A stretch of DNA of 64,000 bases, taken from positions 1,302,001-1,366,000 of the forward strand of contig OZ241848.1 in assembly GCA_965202795.1 (NCBI GenBank). Reading direction: 5' to 3'. Made by a program: the position numbers and the translations under genes. The stretch is from JACOND01 sp965202795 (lineage in GTDB: Bacteria; Bdellovibrionota; Bdellovibrionia; Bdellovibrionales; UBA1609). Positions within the stretch are counted from its first letter, which is position 1; each line of letters begins with the position of its first letter. Under the pieces are notes generated by a model. It was given only the letters and a program-made list of their open reading frames with translations. It searched no databases and was not told the DNA's origin. Shown piece by piece: positions 1 to 8,476 of this stretch.

Positions 1-1288
1 CAGCCACTGAAACTCCGCTATGCGGATGAACGCGAAGATCGGCTGAAGTCCCAGCAGTATAACAGACTTTTCAGCCACTGAAACTCCCCCGACTTTTAGC
101 TTTGTGGAGGAGGCTTATTTGTCCCAGCAGTATAACAGACTTTTCAGCCACTGAAACGACTCGGTTGTCAAGTCCTCGCCGCTTTGCGTCACAGTCCCAG
201 CAGTATAACAGACTTTTCAGCCACTGAAACTCCCCCGACTTTTAGCTTTGTGGAGGAGGCTTATTTGTCCCAGCAGTATAACAGACTTTTCAGCCACTGA
301 AACGACTCGGTTGTCAAGTCCTCGCCGCTTTGCGTCACAGTCCCAGCAGTATAACAGACTTTTCAGCCACTGAAACTGGTAAAAGGGGCTTACAGACGAA
401 TTTATTTTTGTGTCCCAGCAGTATAACAGACTTTTCAGCCACTGAAACGAAGAATCCTCAAGATCGCCAAGGTCAATGTCAGGTCCCAGCAGTATAACAG
501 ACTTTTCAGCCACTGAAACTGGTAAAAGGGGCTTACAGACGAATTTATTTTTGTGTCCCAGCAGTATAACAGACTTTTCAGCCACTGAAACGAAGAATCC
601 TCAAGATCGCCAAGGTCAATGTCAGGTCCCAGCAGTATAACAGACTTTTCAGCCACTGAAACAGTCCCGGTGTCGGGAACGGCGTCTCTGAGAATAAGTC
701 CCAGCAGTATAACAGACTTTTCAGCCACTGAAACAGTCCCGGTGTCGGGAACGGCGTCTCTGAGAATAAGTCCCAGCAGTATAACAGACTTTTCAGCCAC
801 TGAAACGACTCGGTTGTCAAGTCCTCGCCGCTTTGCGTCACAGTCCCAGCAGTATAACAGACTTTTCAGCCACTGAAACGGACTCAGACAGGAAATAAAA
901 TCACGATCACAGCCGTCCCAGCAGTATAACAGACTTTTCAGCCACTGAAACCCTCCTCCGGGTCCCTGTTTTTCTTAGGCTTGAAGTCCCAGCAGTATAA
1001 CAGACTTTTCAGCCACTGAAACAAAATCTGAATTTCCGGGTCGTCGGGGACATTTTTGTCCCAGCAGTATAACAGACTTTTCAGCCACTGAAACCAAGGT
1101 TTTAGACGGCGGACTTTCAGAACGGCTGGGTCCCAGCAGCATTACAGACTTTTCAGCCACTGAAACCAAGGTTTTAGACGGCGGACTTTCAGAACGGCTG
1201 GGTCCCAGCAGCATTACAGACTTTTCAGCCACTGAAACGATTGCGCCAGCCGCTTAAAGAGAGAATGAGATAAGTCCCAGCAGTATAA
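1..1288 (+). CRISPR. CRISPR array, right-hand end, 18 spacers
   Basis: A 37-nt repeat beginning GTCCCAGCAGTATAACAG and ending CAGCCACTGAAAC recurs 17 times in full. A partial copy opens the window (1-13) and a truncated copy closes the array (1274-1288). Spacers are 34-36 nt. Numbering distinct spacers in order gives 1 2 3 2 3 4 5 4 5 6 6 3 7 8 9 10 10 11, so 18 spacers hold only 11 sequences. The repeat's 3' end can fold (TTTCAG-CCA-CTGAAA). The last two full repeats carry GCATTACAG in place of GTATAACAG. Degeneracy and truncation at the right end suggest the trailer is here and the leader lies left of the window. No cas gene is visible, so the type is not assigned. Confidence 0.98.
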
Positions 1289-1378
1289 TGGACCCGGCGC
1301 ATGATGATGGCCGCGCCCATGGGCGTGGAAATCTCTCTGAAAGTTATGTTCCGGCGGTTTGATTTGCCGGGCGCGCGC

Positions 1379-2134
1379 TTAAGGCTGTTTTAAAGCCGCA
1401 AGATATCTGATCCAGCGCTGAAGGCCCGCTTCGTCATGCCAGTCTCCATGCCAGTAATGCCGGGGAATGTAAGGCTCATTATGCCCTCTTGGCCTGTTTC
1501 GCCATGCTTTCATGGGATACATCATCATGGCGCCGCCGGAGGGCAGCTTTGTATACGCTGCCTCCATATAAACAGAATCAGCTGCAGTCGCCGCCCCGAC
1601 ATGTATGACTCCCGGCATAGCCAAAATATAATCGGCAAAATCAAGACAGGCGCTTATGCAGGAGCTGTTTGCAAGAAAAAACACCCGGCCTTTGACCGGA
1701 TTTTTTGCTCTGTCTTTTGCCGCAGCTTTTAAATTTTTGTTTTCCCTCTGTCCGCGGGGCTGTCTGTAAAGCCTGTCTTTTGGCGCCGCTTTCATTTCCC
1801 TTATAAACTGCTTCATCTGGCCCGATAATTCCGAACTGGCAAGAAGCGCGCTTTTGAAAGTATGATTTTCCAGGCTCTCAATATTTTTTTGGGAGGCCCG
1901 CCATTCAATAAAAACATCTTGAAAATACGCCTCCTTTATGGCGCCCGCAAAATCCGCGCCCCAAAGGCTTTCAACTATTTTATGCCCCCACATGCCGTTT
2001 CCTCCGCCATTTCCCCGAACATCAAAAACAATAATTTTTGCTTTGCGGACAGCGGGCAGCCGCTTGACAATTTTTCTTATATCCTTCAGCCGGGGATCTT
2101 CCGGCCCGGAAAAATTAAAAGTCGGAAGGCGCGC
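1379..2134 (-). pseudogene. S41-type peptidase, C-terminal half after an in-frame TGA
   Basis: This reads in the same frame as 2135-3004 and is separated from it only by the TGA at 2135-2137. Right after the stop the frame continues without interruption into the conserved S41 core, where FDVRGNGGGNG matches the family's DLRGNGGG motif. The segment FFLANSSCISACLDFADYI resembles the catalytic-serine region. A start is possible at the ATG at 1991-1993, but that would omit most of the core fold. The two halves together would encode about 541 residues. It is either a nonsense-inactivated gene or a read-through product. Family assignment is fairly sure; function is not. Confidence 0.7.
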
Positions 2135-3004
2135 TCAGGCCAGGCCGTCTTTAAGAAAAAAAGAAAACTCTCTTTTTGCGGCAAAAACCCCCTGCGCGCT
2201 TCTCAAAGGCATTTTTATATCTTCAAACTTGAGGGCTGTCCATTTGAGCTTGATTTTTTGCCGGCCCCTGCCCGTGTCAAACAGGCAGGCCATTGGGCGG
2301 GAGACAAAAGGATTCCCTTTGTCTAAAAAAAGCTCTGGCGCAAAACGAATTTTATCCGCCGCCAGGCCCTTGATGCCCATGAAAGGGGAAACATTTGCCT
2401 CCATCAAATCGTCTAAGGATTTTCCGTCACAGGAAATAATCTTCCAGCCCTTTTTAGGAGAGCCGCTTATTCCATCGCTGAAATGAACAGTCCAGCCCTG
2501 ATGCCGCCAGGCCGCGATAAACCCCGGCCACAGCCAGCTGGACGGCCATCTGAAAGAAAGCTTGCCCTCTTCAGAGGCTGAAATAAATGACAGGCCGGCC
2601 TTGGGGTCTTGAAAGCTGTTCATAAAAAATTGCAGGGCATAGCGCCAGCCATTATAAGTTTTTGCTTTCCCGGCTTTTGCAAGCGCGCGCCTGTGATTTT
2701 TATGAAGCTGCCTGTTGTATGAGGGATTTTGCCTGTCAAGAGGGCCGGGGTGGTTTTCTTTGATAATTTTATGGACTGCGTTTATATCCTTAATGGCGCG
2801 ATCTCTCCATGCGCCTTCGCGGCTTTTTGGGTTTTTTGAGCTTCTTAAGCCTTCCCTCTTGGCTTTGTTTTGCGGAGAAAGCGCCGCCGGGCGCTTTTGC
2901 GCCGCGCCGGCTTGATTTTTCCCGGCTGAGCCTCCGCCCAAAGCGCTCCCGCCGGCCATAAATGCCGCAAACATAATGCTGAATAAAAAAATTACAGTTT
3001 TCAT
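2135..3004 (-). CDS. S41-type (tail-specific protease-like) peptidase, N-terminal half
   Basis: A 289-residue reading frame with an N-terminal signal peptide (hydrophobic residues about 3-22, FLFSIMFAAFMAGGSALG) and a Shine-Dalgarno AAGGAG before the ATG. The next part (DINAVHKIIKENHPGP) resembles the N-terminal helical region of S41 peptidases, which cut proteins in the periplasm. The frame ends at a TGA that falls before the catalytic core, which lies in frame downstream (1379-2134). Alone this half could not be an active protease. Its neighbours are the CRISPR array downstream and intergenic repeats upstream. Confidence 0.65.
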   Translation of the reverse strand: MKTVIFLFSIMFAAFMAGGSALGGGSAGKNQAGAAQKRPAALSPQNKAKREGLRSSKNPKSREGAWRDRAIKDINAVHKIIKENHPGPLDRQNPSYNRQLHKNHRRALAKAGKAKTYNGWRYALQFFMNSFQDPKAGLSFISASEEGKLSFRWPSSWLWPGFIAAWRHQGWTVHFSDGISGSPKKGWKIISCDGKSLDDLMEANVSPFMGIKGLAADKIRFAPELFLDKGNPFVSRPMACLFDTGRGRQKIKLKWTALKFEDIKMPLRSAQGVFAAKREFSFFLKDGLA

Positions 3005-3319
3005 AAGGGACTCCTTTGTTTTGTTTGCTTAAACCCCAGGTTTAGACTCAGTCTGCCCCCGGGGGAGTCCCCTTTTCAAACCCTAACGGAAATACGGACA
3101 ACCTCTTGTTGGCCCCCATGGCCATTTTTTTTCGGCCGGCTTATTCCGGCCTTTTCAGTTCTGGCGCCGCTGGCCTTCCTGGCCGATCGGCTTTATTGCT
3201 TGCAAGCTTTAAAAGGGATTGTATTCGCCGGGCCGCATCAGGGGGTTGACTTTTCTGCCCCCCCCGCGGCAGGCTTTGAATACATTTCCTATTTAAGGCC
3301 AGCTTTGCGCGCCATCGAT
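3005..3319. other. Intergenic stretch, no gene recognised
   Basis: This region lies between the divergent peptidase gene and dispersed repeat R1. It has a C/G-rich inverted stretch near 3055-3072 (CCCCCGGGGG). The short reading frame on the minus strand (3141-3329) has no recognisable protein features. Confidence 0.4.
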
Positions 3320-3520
3320 GTGATGGCAAGGAGCGCCCCCGCCCTATGACAGGCGGGGGCCTTGGTTTTTATCCAAAACCAGCAATATTTGCCGTGATTT
3401 TCCCCCCTTATGGCCTGGACTGAAGTCCAGTTTTTCAATAAATTTTGCGTATTTGCCGCTTTGCGTTAAAAATCCATCCATAAGGCTGGCTTATTTTCTG
3501 TTTTTCTCATTTTTTGAGAC
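3320..3520 (+). repeat. Dispersed repeat R1, copy A
   Basis: About 200 bp, starting GTGATGGCAAGGAGCG and ending near TTTTTGAGAC. Nearly identical copies lie at 6816-7017 and 9559-9760, and a shorter inverted copy at 63853-63962. The element carries a C/G hairpin (GCCCCCGCC...GGCGGGGGC) followed by T-rich sequence. It has no convincing coding capacity. Copies A and B lie upstream of beta-helix genes; copy C precedes the secreted coiled-coil gene at 9879. Confidence 0.85.
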
Positions 3521-3556
3521 AATTTGCCCTCCAGCCCGGCGGCCCGCGGGGGTTTT

Positions 3557-3620
3557 TTTGCGCAAATTTTGCGCAAATCCGCTTTTTTTGATTAACTTTC
3601 TGGCGAAAGCGCGCTATATT
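3557..3620 (+). promoter_or_regulatory. Promoter with twin palindromes upstream of the first beta-helix gene
   Basis: The -10 TATATT (3615-3620) lies 17 nt after the weak -35 TTAACT (3592-3597). Just upstream, two TTTGCGCAAA palindromes (3557-3566 and 3568-3577) are centred 11 bp apart, one helical turn. The arrangement recurs before three paralogs and may be a regulator site. The first palindrome also overlaps the T-run of an upstream terminator-like hairpin, so its conservation could partly be structural. Confidence 0.65.
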
Positions 3621-3652
3621 CTGCCCATAAAATAAAAAAAGGAGGTATTTCT

Positions 3653-3958
3653 ATGAAACACAATCACTTAAAACCGGCTTTTTTGAGCGTTTTCCTGATT
3701 TTTGGGCTTTCCGCAGCTGCGGAAGACACTCCCTGCGGCCCCGGAGTAAAGGGCGCGCCTCATAGTAACGGCGGGGGGTTTGTGGCCTCCACGGCCTTTG
3801 TGGCCAAGACCGCTTTTGTGGGGCATCAAGCGGCTGTTTGTAATGGGGCAAAGGTTTATGGCCATGCGGAGGTTGGCGGCGAGGCGCGGGTTGGCGGCAA
3901 TGCTTGGATTTTAACAGCCCATCTGGAAAGCGGCGAGATCACTTCAGGGGAGCATTAA
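3653..3958 (+). CDS. Secreted beta-helix (hexapeptide-repeat) protein, short paralog
   Basis: 101 residues with a strong ribosome site (AAGGAGG) before the ATG. Residues 1-22 form a signal peptide (AFLSVFLIFGLSAAAE). Next comes the family segment CGPGVKGAPHSNGGGFVA, then a few hexapeptide-like turns (VYGHAEVGGEARVGGNA), fewer than in its paralogs. It ends in AWILTAHLESGEITS, an ending also encoded, out of frame, after the 7210 gene. The turn pattern V-x-G-N-A-x fits left-handed beta-helix proteins. Function is unknown; a periplasmic or surface structural role is plausible. Confidence 0.75.
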   Translation: MKHNHLKPAFLSVFLIFGLSAAAEDTPCGPGVKGAPHSNGGGFVASTAFVAKTAFVGHQAAVCNGAKVYGHAEVGGEARVGGNAWILTAHLESGEITSGEH

Positions 3959-4517
3959 ACAGGGCCTGTAATGCTTTTGCCCCTGGAGGCCCCCCGCAGG
4001 GGCTTTAACCAGCCATGGAGGGCTTATCATGAAAAAAAGGCTCTTCGGAAGAATCTGTGGGTTAAAATGATGGAAGATCAGCTGAAAAAACACAATATTT
4101 TTAAGGTTATAAAAAGGGAGGGCAGGCGCGCGCCCCCGCTCCATCAAAAACAGCGCGCCTTGTTTCCAAACCTTCTATAAAGAGAGGGAAGCGCGGGCTT
4201 TCGCGCAAAAACAAAATAATCAAAAATCCCGGCCAAAGCCTTTTTGCCCTGCAGAGACAAGCCGCAGCCGATCCGGGCGCTCAAATATTTGCGGAGGCAA
4301 AGCCCCTTATCAAAGCTTTTTCCAGAGGGCGGAGCCTTTTTTCAGCCCTCCCGCATAAAGGTTATAATGCGGCGCGTAAATTTCAGAAAAAAAAGCAAAA
4401 TAAAGATTGAAAAAATATAGAAAAACTTGTTAAGATTCAAACAAATAATTTTTGCGCTTTTGAAAAGTTTTTGGGCCGCGCAAAAAAACAGCAATAACAA
4501 AAAAGGAGAAACTGTTT
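3959..4517 (+). other. Intergenic stretch with a second leader type and a 13-residue remnant
   Basis: After the terminator-like hairpin near 3982-4005 comes the leader TTTAACCAGCCATGGAGGGC, shared with the genes at 9879 and 10436. Here it leads only into a 13-codon frame (4029-4070), so a paralog start has probably lost its body. The rest (4071-4400) shows no gene I can support. The end holds the promoter of the HNH gene. Confidence 0.5.
4407..4436 (+). promoter_or_regulatory. Candidate sigma70-type promoter of the HNH gene
   Basis: TTGAAA (4407-4412) and TAAGAT (4431-4436) are separated by 18 nt in an A/T-rich stretch about 80 nt before the HNH start codon. The match is moderate. Confidence 0.4.
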
Positions 4518-6305
4518 ATGCAAAATCAAAACGAGAGTTTTCAGCGGGCGCGCGCAGGCGCCGGGCATTTGGGCAAAGCCTGCAATAAATTAACAATGCC
4601 GGAAATCACAGAGCTTAGCGATCAGGCGCTGCTCTCCCAGACAAAGCTTTTGGTTCAAAAAGAGCGGAGCCTTCATGTTCAGGTTTTGCGCCATTTGCGG
4701 GAGATTGAGGCCCGGCAGCTGTATTTTTCCGAAGGCTATGCCAGCTTGTTTGACTATGCTGTCAGGGGCCTTGGATACAGCAAAGGGGCGGCCTTCCGCC
4801 GCATCAAGGCCATGAGGCTTTGCCGGGATGAGCCGGAAACTCTGGAGAAAATTAAATCCGGCAGGCTGAGCCTTTGCGCCGCAAGCCAGCTTCAGAGTTT
4901 TTTTGAAAAGCAAAAAAAAGAGGAGTCCCGTTTAAAAAATGATTTAAAAAAAGCTTCTGAGTCTGGGCTGGCTGTTCAGTCTATAAAGCAGCGGGGGGAG
5001 CTTGAATTGAAAGACTCCGCCAGCTCTGCGCTGCGGGAAAAAAACAAAATCCTTGCGCCAGAACAGGGATGCTTGCAGTCAGGCTCAGCGCCAGGGCCAG
5101 AGAAAAGCGGAGGTTCGGCGCTGGGATCTTTTGGGAGGGAGCGCGCTGCTCCGCAGCGCAAGCGCGCGCCAGGCCCTGACGCCGCCATGCAAAAGCAGTT
5201 TATGGCTGAGGAGGCTTGGCGGGGGCCAGCCTTTGAGGCGGACAAAAGTCCAGCTCTGGAGAGGGAGAAAAAGCTGGCGCTGATTGAGAAGGCGGAGGGC
5301 TGCTCATCCCGCGAGACGGAGAGGCTGCTTTTGGAGGAGGCGCCGGATTCAAAGAGGCTTTTGCAAAAAGATCATGTCCGTTTTTTGGGAGAGGGCCGGT
5401 TTGAGCTGAAAGCTGTGATTGACGGGGAAACGCGCGGGAAGCTGGAGCGGTTAAAGTTTTTGCTTTCCCATAAGAATCCTTCTATGGGTTATGGGGAGTT
5501 GCTGGGGGCTGTATTGGATTTAGGCTTAAAAAAGCATGATCCCAGCCTGCGCGGCAAAAAGCCTTCTCAAAAGCTGAGCGCAAGCGAGCAGTCAGACAGG
5601 AGCGCAAGCGAGCAGTCAGACAGGAGCGCAAGCGAGCAGTCAGACAGGAGCTTGGGGGCAAAAATAAAAGCGCCCGCGCAGGCTTTGCGGCTGCGCCCGC
5701 AGTCAGGCTCAGCGCCGGGCCCCGGGAATAGCAAAAATTCAGCGCCAGGGCCAGAGAAAAGCGGAGGTTCGGCGCTGGGATCTAAGGGAAAGCCAGCAGG
5801 CTCGGCGCCTGGGTTAGGGAAAAACGCGGGTTCGGCGCCGGGCCCGGAGGAAAACAAACCGCCGCGAGGAGGAACGGCCGCGAGGCCGGCCCAGCAAACA
5901 GGCTCAGCGCTGGGATCTAAGGGAACGCCAGCAGGCGCGGCGCCGGGATCGGGCAAAATCGGAGGTTCGGCGCTGGGATCTTTTGGGAGGGAGCGCGCTG
6001 CTCCGCAGCGCAAGCGCGCGCCGGGGCTGCCGGGGGGAAGCAGATATATCCCCGCGGAAGTCAAAAGGCTTGTATGGGCAAGAGATCAGGGTTGCTGCTC
6101 TTATGTCAATCCCAAAACCGGGCGGAGATGCGGCTCCCGGTATATGGTTCAAATGGATCATATTAAGCCATATTCCCTGGGGGGCTTGTCCACAAAAGAA
6201 AACATGAGATTGTTATGCGCCGGCCATAACCGGTTTCGGGCGCGGCAGACATTTCCCGCATCCAGGCGGCTTGCAGCTCCCGGCCGGCCCCCTGATTTTG
6301 CCTGA
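4518..6305 (+). CDS. HNH endonuclease with a low-complexity linker
   Basis: 595 residues; AAGGAG precedes the ATG. Residues about 30-135 (LSDQALLSQTKLLVQKERS to LCAASQLQSFF) match the helical N-terminal domain of HNH proteins that occur as paralogs in Bdellovibrio. Residues about 150-500 are low-complexity, with a tripled SASEQSDR unit (5574-5650) and repeated SAPGPEKSGGSALGS blocks. An intergenic hairpin element is embedded in frame at 5869-5903. The C-terminus holds the nuclease core: a zinc-type Cys pair (CCSYVNPKTGRRCG), then DHIKPYSLGG and NMRLLCAGHN. The last 16 codons belong to repeat R2. Fragments of a similar gene lie at 14782-15110 and 63646-63745. Likely a DNA nicking or cutting enzyme; target unknown. 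Confidence 0.85.
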   Translation: MQNQNESFQRARAGAGHLGKACNKLTMPEITELSDQALLSQTKLLVQKERSLHVQVLRHLREIEARQLYFSEGYASLFDYAVRGLGYSKGAAFRRIKAMRLCRDEPETLEKIKSGRLSLCAASQLQSFFEKQKKEESRLKNDLKKASESGLAVQSIKQRGELELKDSASSALREKNKILAPEQGCLQSGSAPGPEKSGGSALGSFGRERAAPQRKRAPGPDAAMQKQFMAEEAWRGPAFEADKSPALEREKKLALIEKAEGCSSRETERLLLEEAPDSKRLLQKDHVRFLGEGRFELKAVIDGETRGKLERLKFLLSHKNPSMGYGELLGAVLDLGLKKHDPSLRGKKPSQKLSASEQSDRSASEQSDRSASEQSDRSLGAKIKAPAQALRLRPQSGSAPGPGNSKNSAPGPEKSGGSALGSKGKPAGSAPGLGKNAGSAPGPEENKPPRGGTAARPAQQTGSALGSKGTPAGAAPGSGKIGGSALGSFGRERAAPQRKRAPGLPGGSRYIPAEVKRLVWARDQGCCSYVNPKTGRRCGSRYMVQMDHIKPYSLGGLSTKENMRLLCAGHNRFRARQTFPASRRLAAPGRPPDFA

Positions 6306-6432
6306 TATTTCTTGTGACAAGAAAACCTTATAGTTTTAAAGGCTTGGAAGCTATGGAAATTGCCTTGTATCATAACCTTGGAAACCTCCCGGATCCCCCA
6401 AAAGCGGCCCACAGATTCCTTTAAAGAGGCAA
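6255..6432 (+). repeat. Dispersed repeat R2, copy 1 (3' end of the HNH gene)
   Basis: 178 bp, nearly identical to 13081-13258. A diverged inverted copy lies at 14782-14985. It covers the last 16 HNH codons plus about 125 bp of 3' flank, so the HNH 3' end and its flank have been copied together. Copy 2 truncates a phage capsid gene. Confidence 0.85.
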
Positions 6433-6479
6433 AAAATGTTATTCAATGCTGGAATATATTTATGAACTCCTGTATAAAA
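6433..6479 (+). repeat. 47-bp repeat next to R2, second copy at 46549
   Basis: Starts AAAAAATGTTATTC and contains GCTGGAATATATTTATGAAC. An almost identical solitary copy lies at 46549-46596, downstream of tadB. No coding role is seen. Confidence 0.75.
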
Positions 6480-6815
6480 AGAGAACTCCAGCCGGCCCTC
6501 ATAAAGCGGCGTCTGGCCATCCTCCAGCATGGAAGTATTGAGGGTGATCGGCCCCATTTTCAGGAACCCCGGAAAGCGGCCATCCCCGGCCAGATCCTGA
6601 ATAGGCTTTTGCAGTTCCTCTGCCCCCTGGCAGCTAAGCAGAGTATGGCAGAGATTCGGCGGATCCATAGGGTCTAAAGAGGCCACTCCGGCCCGGCAAT
6701 GAACATCTAAAGAAGTTCTGTGAACCATAGTTTCGCCGTCATGATGCCTTGAAGGAAAAGCCCCTTTTTGAGCAATGGAGACAACGCCTAAAACGCCATA
6801 GGGCAGCTTTTCCGT
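6478..6815 (-). pseudogene. Fragment of a phage neck-like gene, copy A
   Basis: On the minus strand the frame reads EKLPYGVLGVVSIAQKG through HRTSLDVHCRAGVASLDPMD to LYEGRLEFSF. This matches residues about 40-150 of the protein at 11012-11554. The 5' end is cut at R1 and the 3' end at the repeat at 6433, so neither terminus is native. It is more similar to copy B (9127-9558) than to the intact gene in its upstream part, so A and B descend from one paralog. Confidence 0.75.
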
Positions 6816-7017
6816 GTGATGGCAAGGAGCGCCCCCGCCCTGGACAGGCGGGGGCCTTGGTTTTTATCCAAAACCAGCAATATTTGCCGTGATTTTCCCC
6901 CCTTATGGCCAGGACTGAAGCCCAGTTTTTCAATAAATTTTGCGTATTTGCCGCTTTGCGTTAAAAATCCAGCCATAAGGCCGGCTTATTTTCGGTTTTT
7001 CTCATTTTTTGAGACAC
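6816..7017 (+). repeat. Dispersed repeat R1, copy B
   Basis: Same element as 3320-3520, including the C/G hairpin at about 6829-6853. Similarity to copy C (9559) extends beyond the element in both directions, into the phage fragment upstream and about 80 bp downstream, so B and C arose by a larger segmental duplication. Confidence 0.85.
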
Positions 7018-7113
7018 TTTTCCCCCCGGCGGGCCTGAAAATCCGGGCCGGGGCTTGTTTGCCTGGCCGGGCCGCGGTATAAATAGACTGTCCCTGGAGG
7101 ATCGAGGATTTTT

Positions 7114-7177
7114 TTTGTGCAAATTTTGCGCAAATCCGCTTTTTTTGCTTGGCTTGCTGGCGAAAGCGCGCTATATT
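7114..7177 (+). promoter_or_regulatory. Promoter with twin palindromes, second beta-helix gene
   Basis: TTGGCT (7149-7154), 17-nt spacer, TATATT (7172-7177). Upstream lie TTTGTGCAAA (7114-7123) and TTTGCGCAAA (7125-7134), the same pair with one changed base as at 3557-3577. Confidence 0.7.
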
Positions 7178-7209
7178 CTGCCCATAAAATAAAAAAAGGA
7201 AGTATTTTT

Positions 7210-7725
7210 ATGAAACACAATCACTTAAAACCGGCTTTTTTTAGCGCTTTCCTGATTTTCGGGCTTTCCGCCGCCGCCGCGGCAGACACTCCCTGCGGCC
7301 CCGGAGTAAAGGGCGCCCCTCATAGCAACGGCGGGGGCTTTGTGGCGGCCACGGCCTCTGTGGCCAAAACAGCCTTTGTGGCCAAGACCGCGGCTGTTTG
7401 CAATAATGCGCGGGTTTTGGGCAATGCGCTGGTTGGCGGCGAGGCGCAGGTTTATGGCAATGCGCTGGTTTTCAGCAATGCGCGGGTTGGCGGCAATGCG
7501 TGGGTTGGCGGCAATGCGCGGGTTGGCAGCGATGCGCAGGTTTATGGCAATGCGTGGGTTGGCGGCAATGCGTGGGTTGGCGGCAATGCGCGGGTTTATG
7601 GCGCTGCGCGGGTTGGCAGCGAGGCGCAGGTTTATGGCGCTGCGCTGGTTTTTGGCAATGCGCTGGTTGGCGGCAAGGCGATTGTTTTCGGCAATGCGCT
7701 GGTTGTCGGCAGGCTTGGATTTTAA
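7210..7725 (+). CDS. Secreted beta-helix protein, C-terminus altered by a frameshift
   Basis: 171 residues from the ATG at 7210; a longer frame from 7117 would start inside the promoter, so it is rejected. Signal peptide residues 1-23 (AFFSAFLIFGLSAAAAAD), then CGPGVKGAPHSNGGGFVA and about 19 hexapeptide-like turns (GNALVGGEAQVYGNALVFSN). This gives a predicted left-handed beta-helix. Relative to 3653-3958 a one-base loss near 7712 shifts the frame, so the AWILTAHLESG ending is now read out of frame (to 7769) and the protein stops at GRLGF. Own promoter and terminator. Function unknown. Confidence 0.8.
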   Translation: MKHNHLKPAFFSAFLIFGLSAAAAADTPCGPGVKGAPHSNGGGFVAATASVAKTAFVAKTAAVCNNARVLGNALVGGEAQVYGNALVFSNARVGGNAWVGGNARVGSDAQVYGNAWVGGNAWVGGNARVYGAARVGSEAQVYGAALVFGNALVGGKAIVFGNALVVGRLGF

Positions 7726-7789
7726 CAGCCCATCTGGAAAGCGGCAATATCACTTCAGGGACGCATTAAACAGGGCCTGTAATGCTTTT

Positions 7790-7818
7790 GCCCCCGCCCG
7801 GCCCGGCGGGGGTTTTTT
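7790..7818 (+). terminator. Rho-independent terminator
   Basis: CCCCCGC and GCGGGGG form a stem around a short C/G loop, followed by seven T. It ends the 7210 gene and abuts the palindromes of the next gene. Confidence 0.85.
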
Positions 7819-7878
7819 TGCGCAAATTTTGCAAAACCCGCTTTTTTGCTTGACTTGAAGGCGAAAGCGCGCTATATT
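7817..7878 (+). promoter_or_regulatory. Promoter with palindromes, third beta-helix gene
   Basis: TTGACT (7850-7855), 17-nt spacer, TATATT (7873-7878): a near-consensus sigma70 promoter. Upstream are TTTGCGCAAA (7817-7826) and TTTTGCAAAA (7827-7836). Confidence 0.8.
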
Positions 7879-7910
7879 CCGCCTGTAAATCAATCAAAGG
7901 AGGTATTTTT

Positions 7911-8438
7911 ATGAAACACAATCACTTAAAAACGGCTTTTTTGAGCGCTTTCCTGATTTTCGGGTTTTCCGCTGGGGCGGCTGTCCTCCATGGCGTTGAT
8001 GGCGCCCCGCATCCGAACGGCGGGGGCTTTGTGGCCTCCACGGCCAGCGTGGCCAAGACCGCCTTTGTGGGGCCGCAGGCGGCGGTTTTTGACAATGCGC
8101 AGGTTAAAGACAATGCGCGGATTTGGGGCATGGCGCAGGTTTCCGGCAATGCGCAGGTTTCCGGCAATGCGCAGGTTTCCGGCAATGCGCAGGTTTTTGA
8201 AAATGCGTGGATTTTTGAAAATGCGTGGGTTTACGGCAATGCGCTGATTCATGGCGAGGCGCGGGTTGGCGGCATGGCGCAGGTTTCCGGCAACGCGCGG
8301 GTTTTTGGCAATGCGTGGGTTGACGGCAATGCGCAGGTTTCCGGCAAGACGCTGGTTTCCGGCAATGCGCAGGTTTTTGGCCTTAATGTAGGATTGTTTA
8401 GAAGATGCCGACAGGCAATTGCTCTTAAGGGCCTGTAA
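7911..8438 (+). CDS. Secreted beta-helix protein, tandem copy 1
   Basis: 175 residues with AAAGGAGG before the ATG. Signal peptide MKHNHLKTAFLSAFLIFGFS, then HGVDGAPHPNGGGFVASTA in place of the Cys-containing segment of the other paralogs. About 20 hexapeptide-like turns follow (NAQVSGNAQVSGNAQVFEN). The end, GLFRRCRQAIALKGL, is unlike that of the 3653 and 7210 proteins. It is almost identical to the next gene (8569), the two lying in a 658-bp tandem duplication. Probably exported and rod-like; no catalytic motif is visible. Confidence 0.8.
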   Translation: MKHNHLKTAFLSAFLIFGFSAGAAVLHGVDGAPHPNGGGFVASTASVAKTAFVGPQAAVFDNAQVKDNARIWGMAQVSGNAQVSGNAQVSGNAQVFENAWIFENAWVYGNALIHGEARVGGMAQVSGNARVFGNAWVDGNAQVSGKTLVSGNAQVFGLNVGLFRRCRQAIALKGL

Positions 8439-8446
8439 TGTTGCCC

Positions 8447-8476
8447 GCCCCCGCCCGGCCCGGCGGGGGTTTTTTT
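8447..8476 (+). terminator. Rho-independent terminator
   Basis: Same C/G stem and T-run as 7790-7818, just after the 7911 gene. Confidence 0.85.

Noticed and set aside
217..1232. Minus-strand frames across the CRISPR array (MAEKSVILLG repeats)
   Set aside because: They arise from reading the repeat and spacers through; no ribosome sites, and the repetition follows the array exactly.
1..1288. Assignment of the CRISPR system to a type
   Set aside because: No cas gene is in the window, and the 37-nt repeat with a 3' hairpin does not settle the type by eye.
2135..2137. TGA recoded as tryptophan or selenocysteine in the peptidase gene
   Set aside because: Other genes here end properly at TGA and use TGG for Trp; no SECIS-like hairpin was evident and the residue is not at a catalytic site.
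7117..7209. Upstream start for the second beta-helix protein
   Set aside because: It would begin before the -10 box; the ATG at 7210 has the family's ribosome site and signal peptide.
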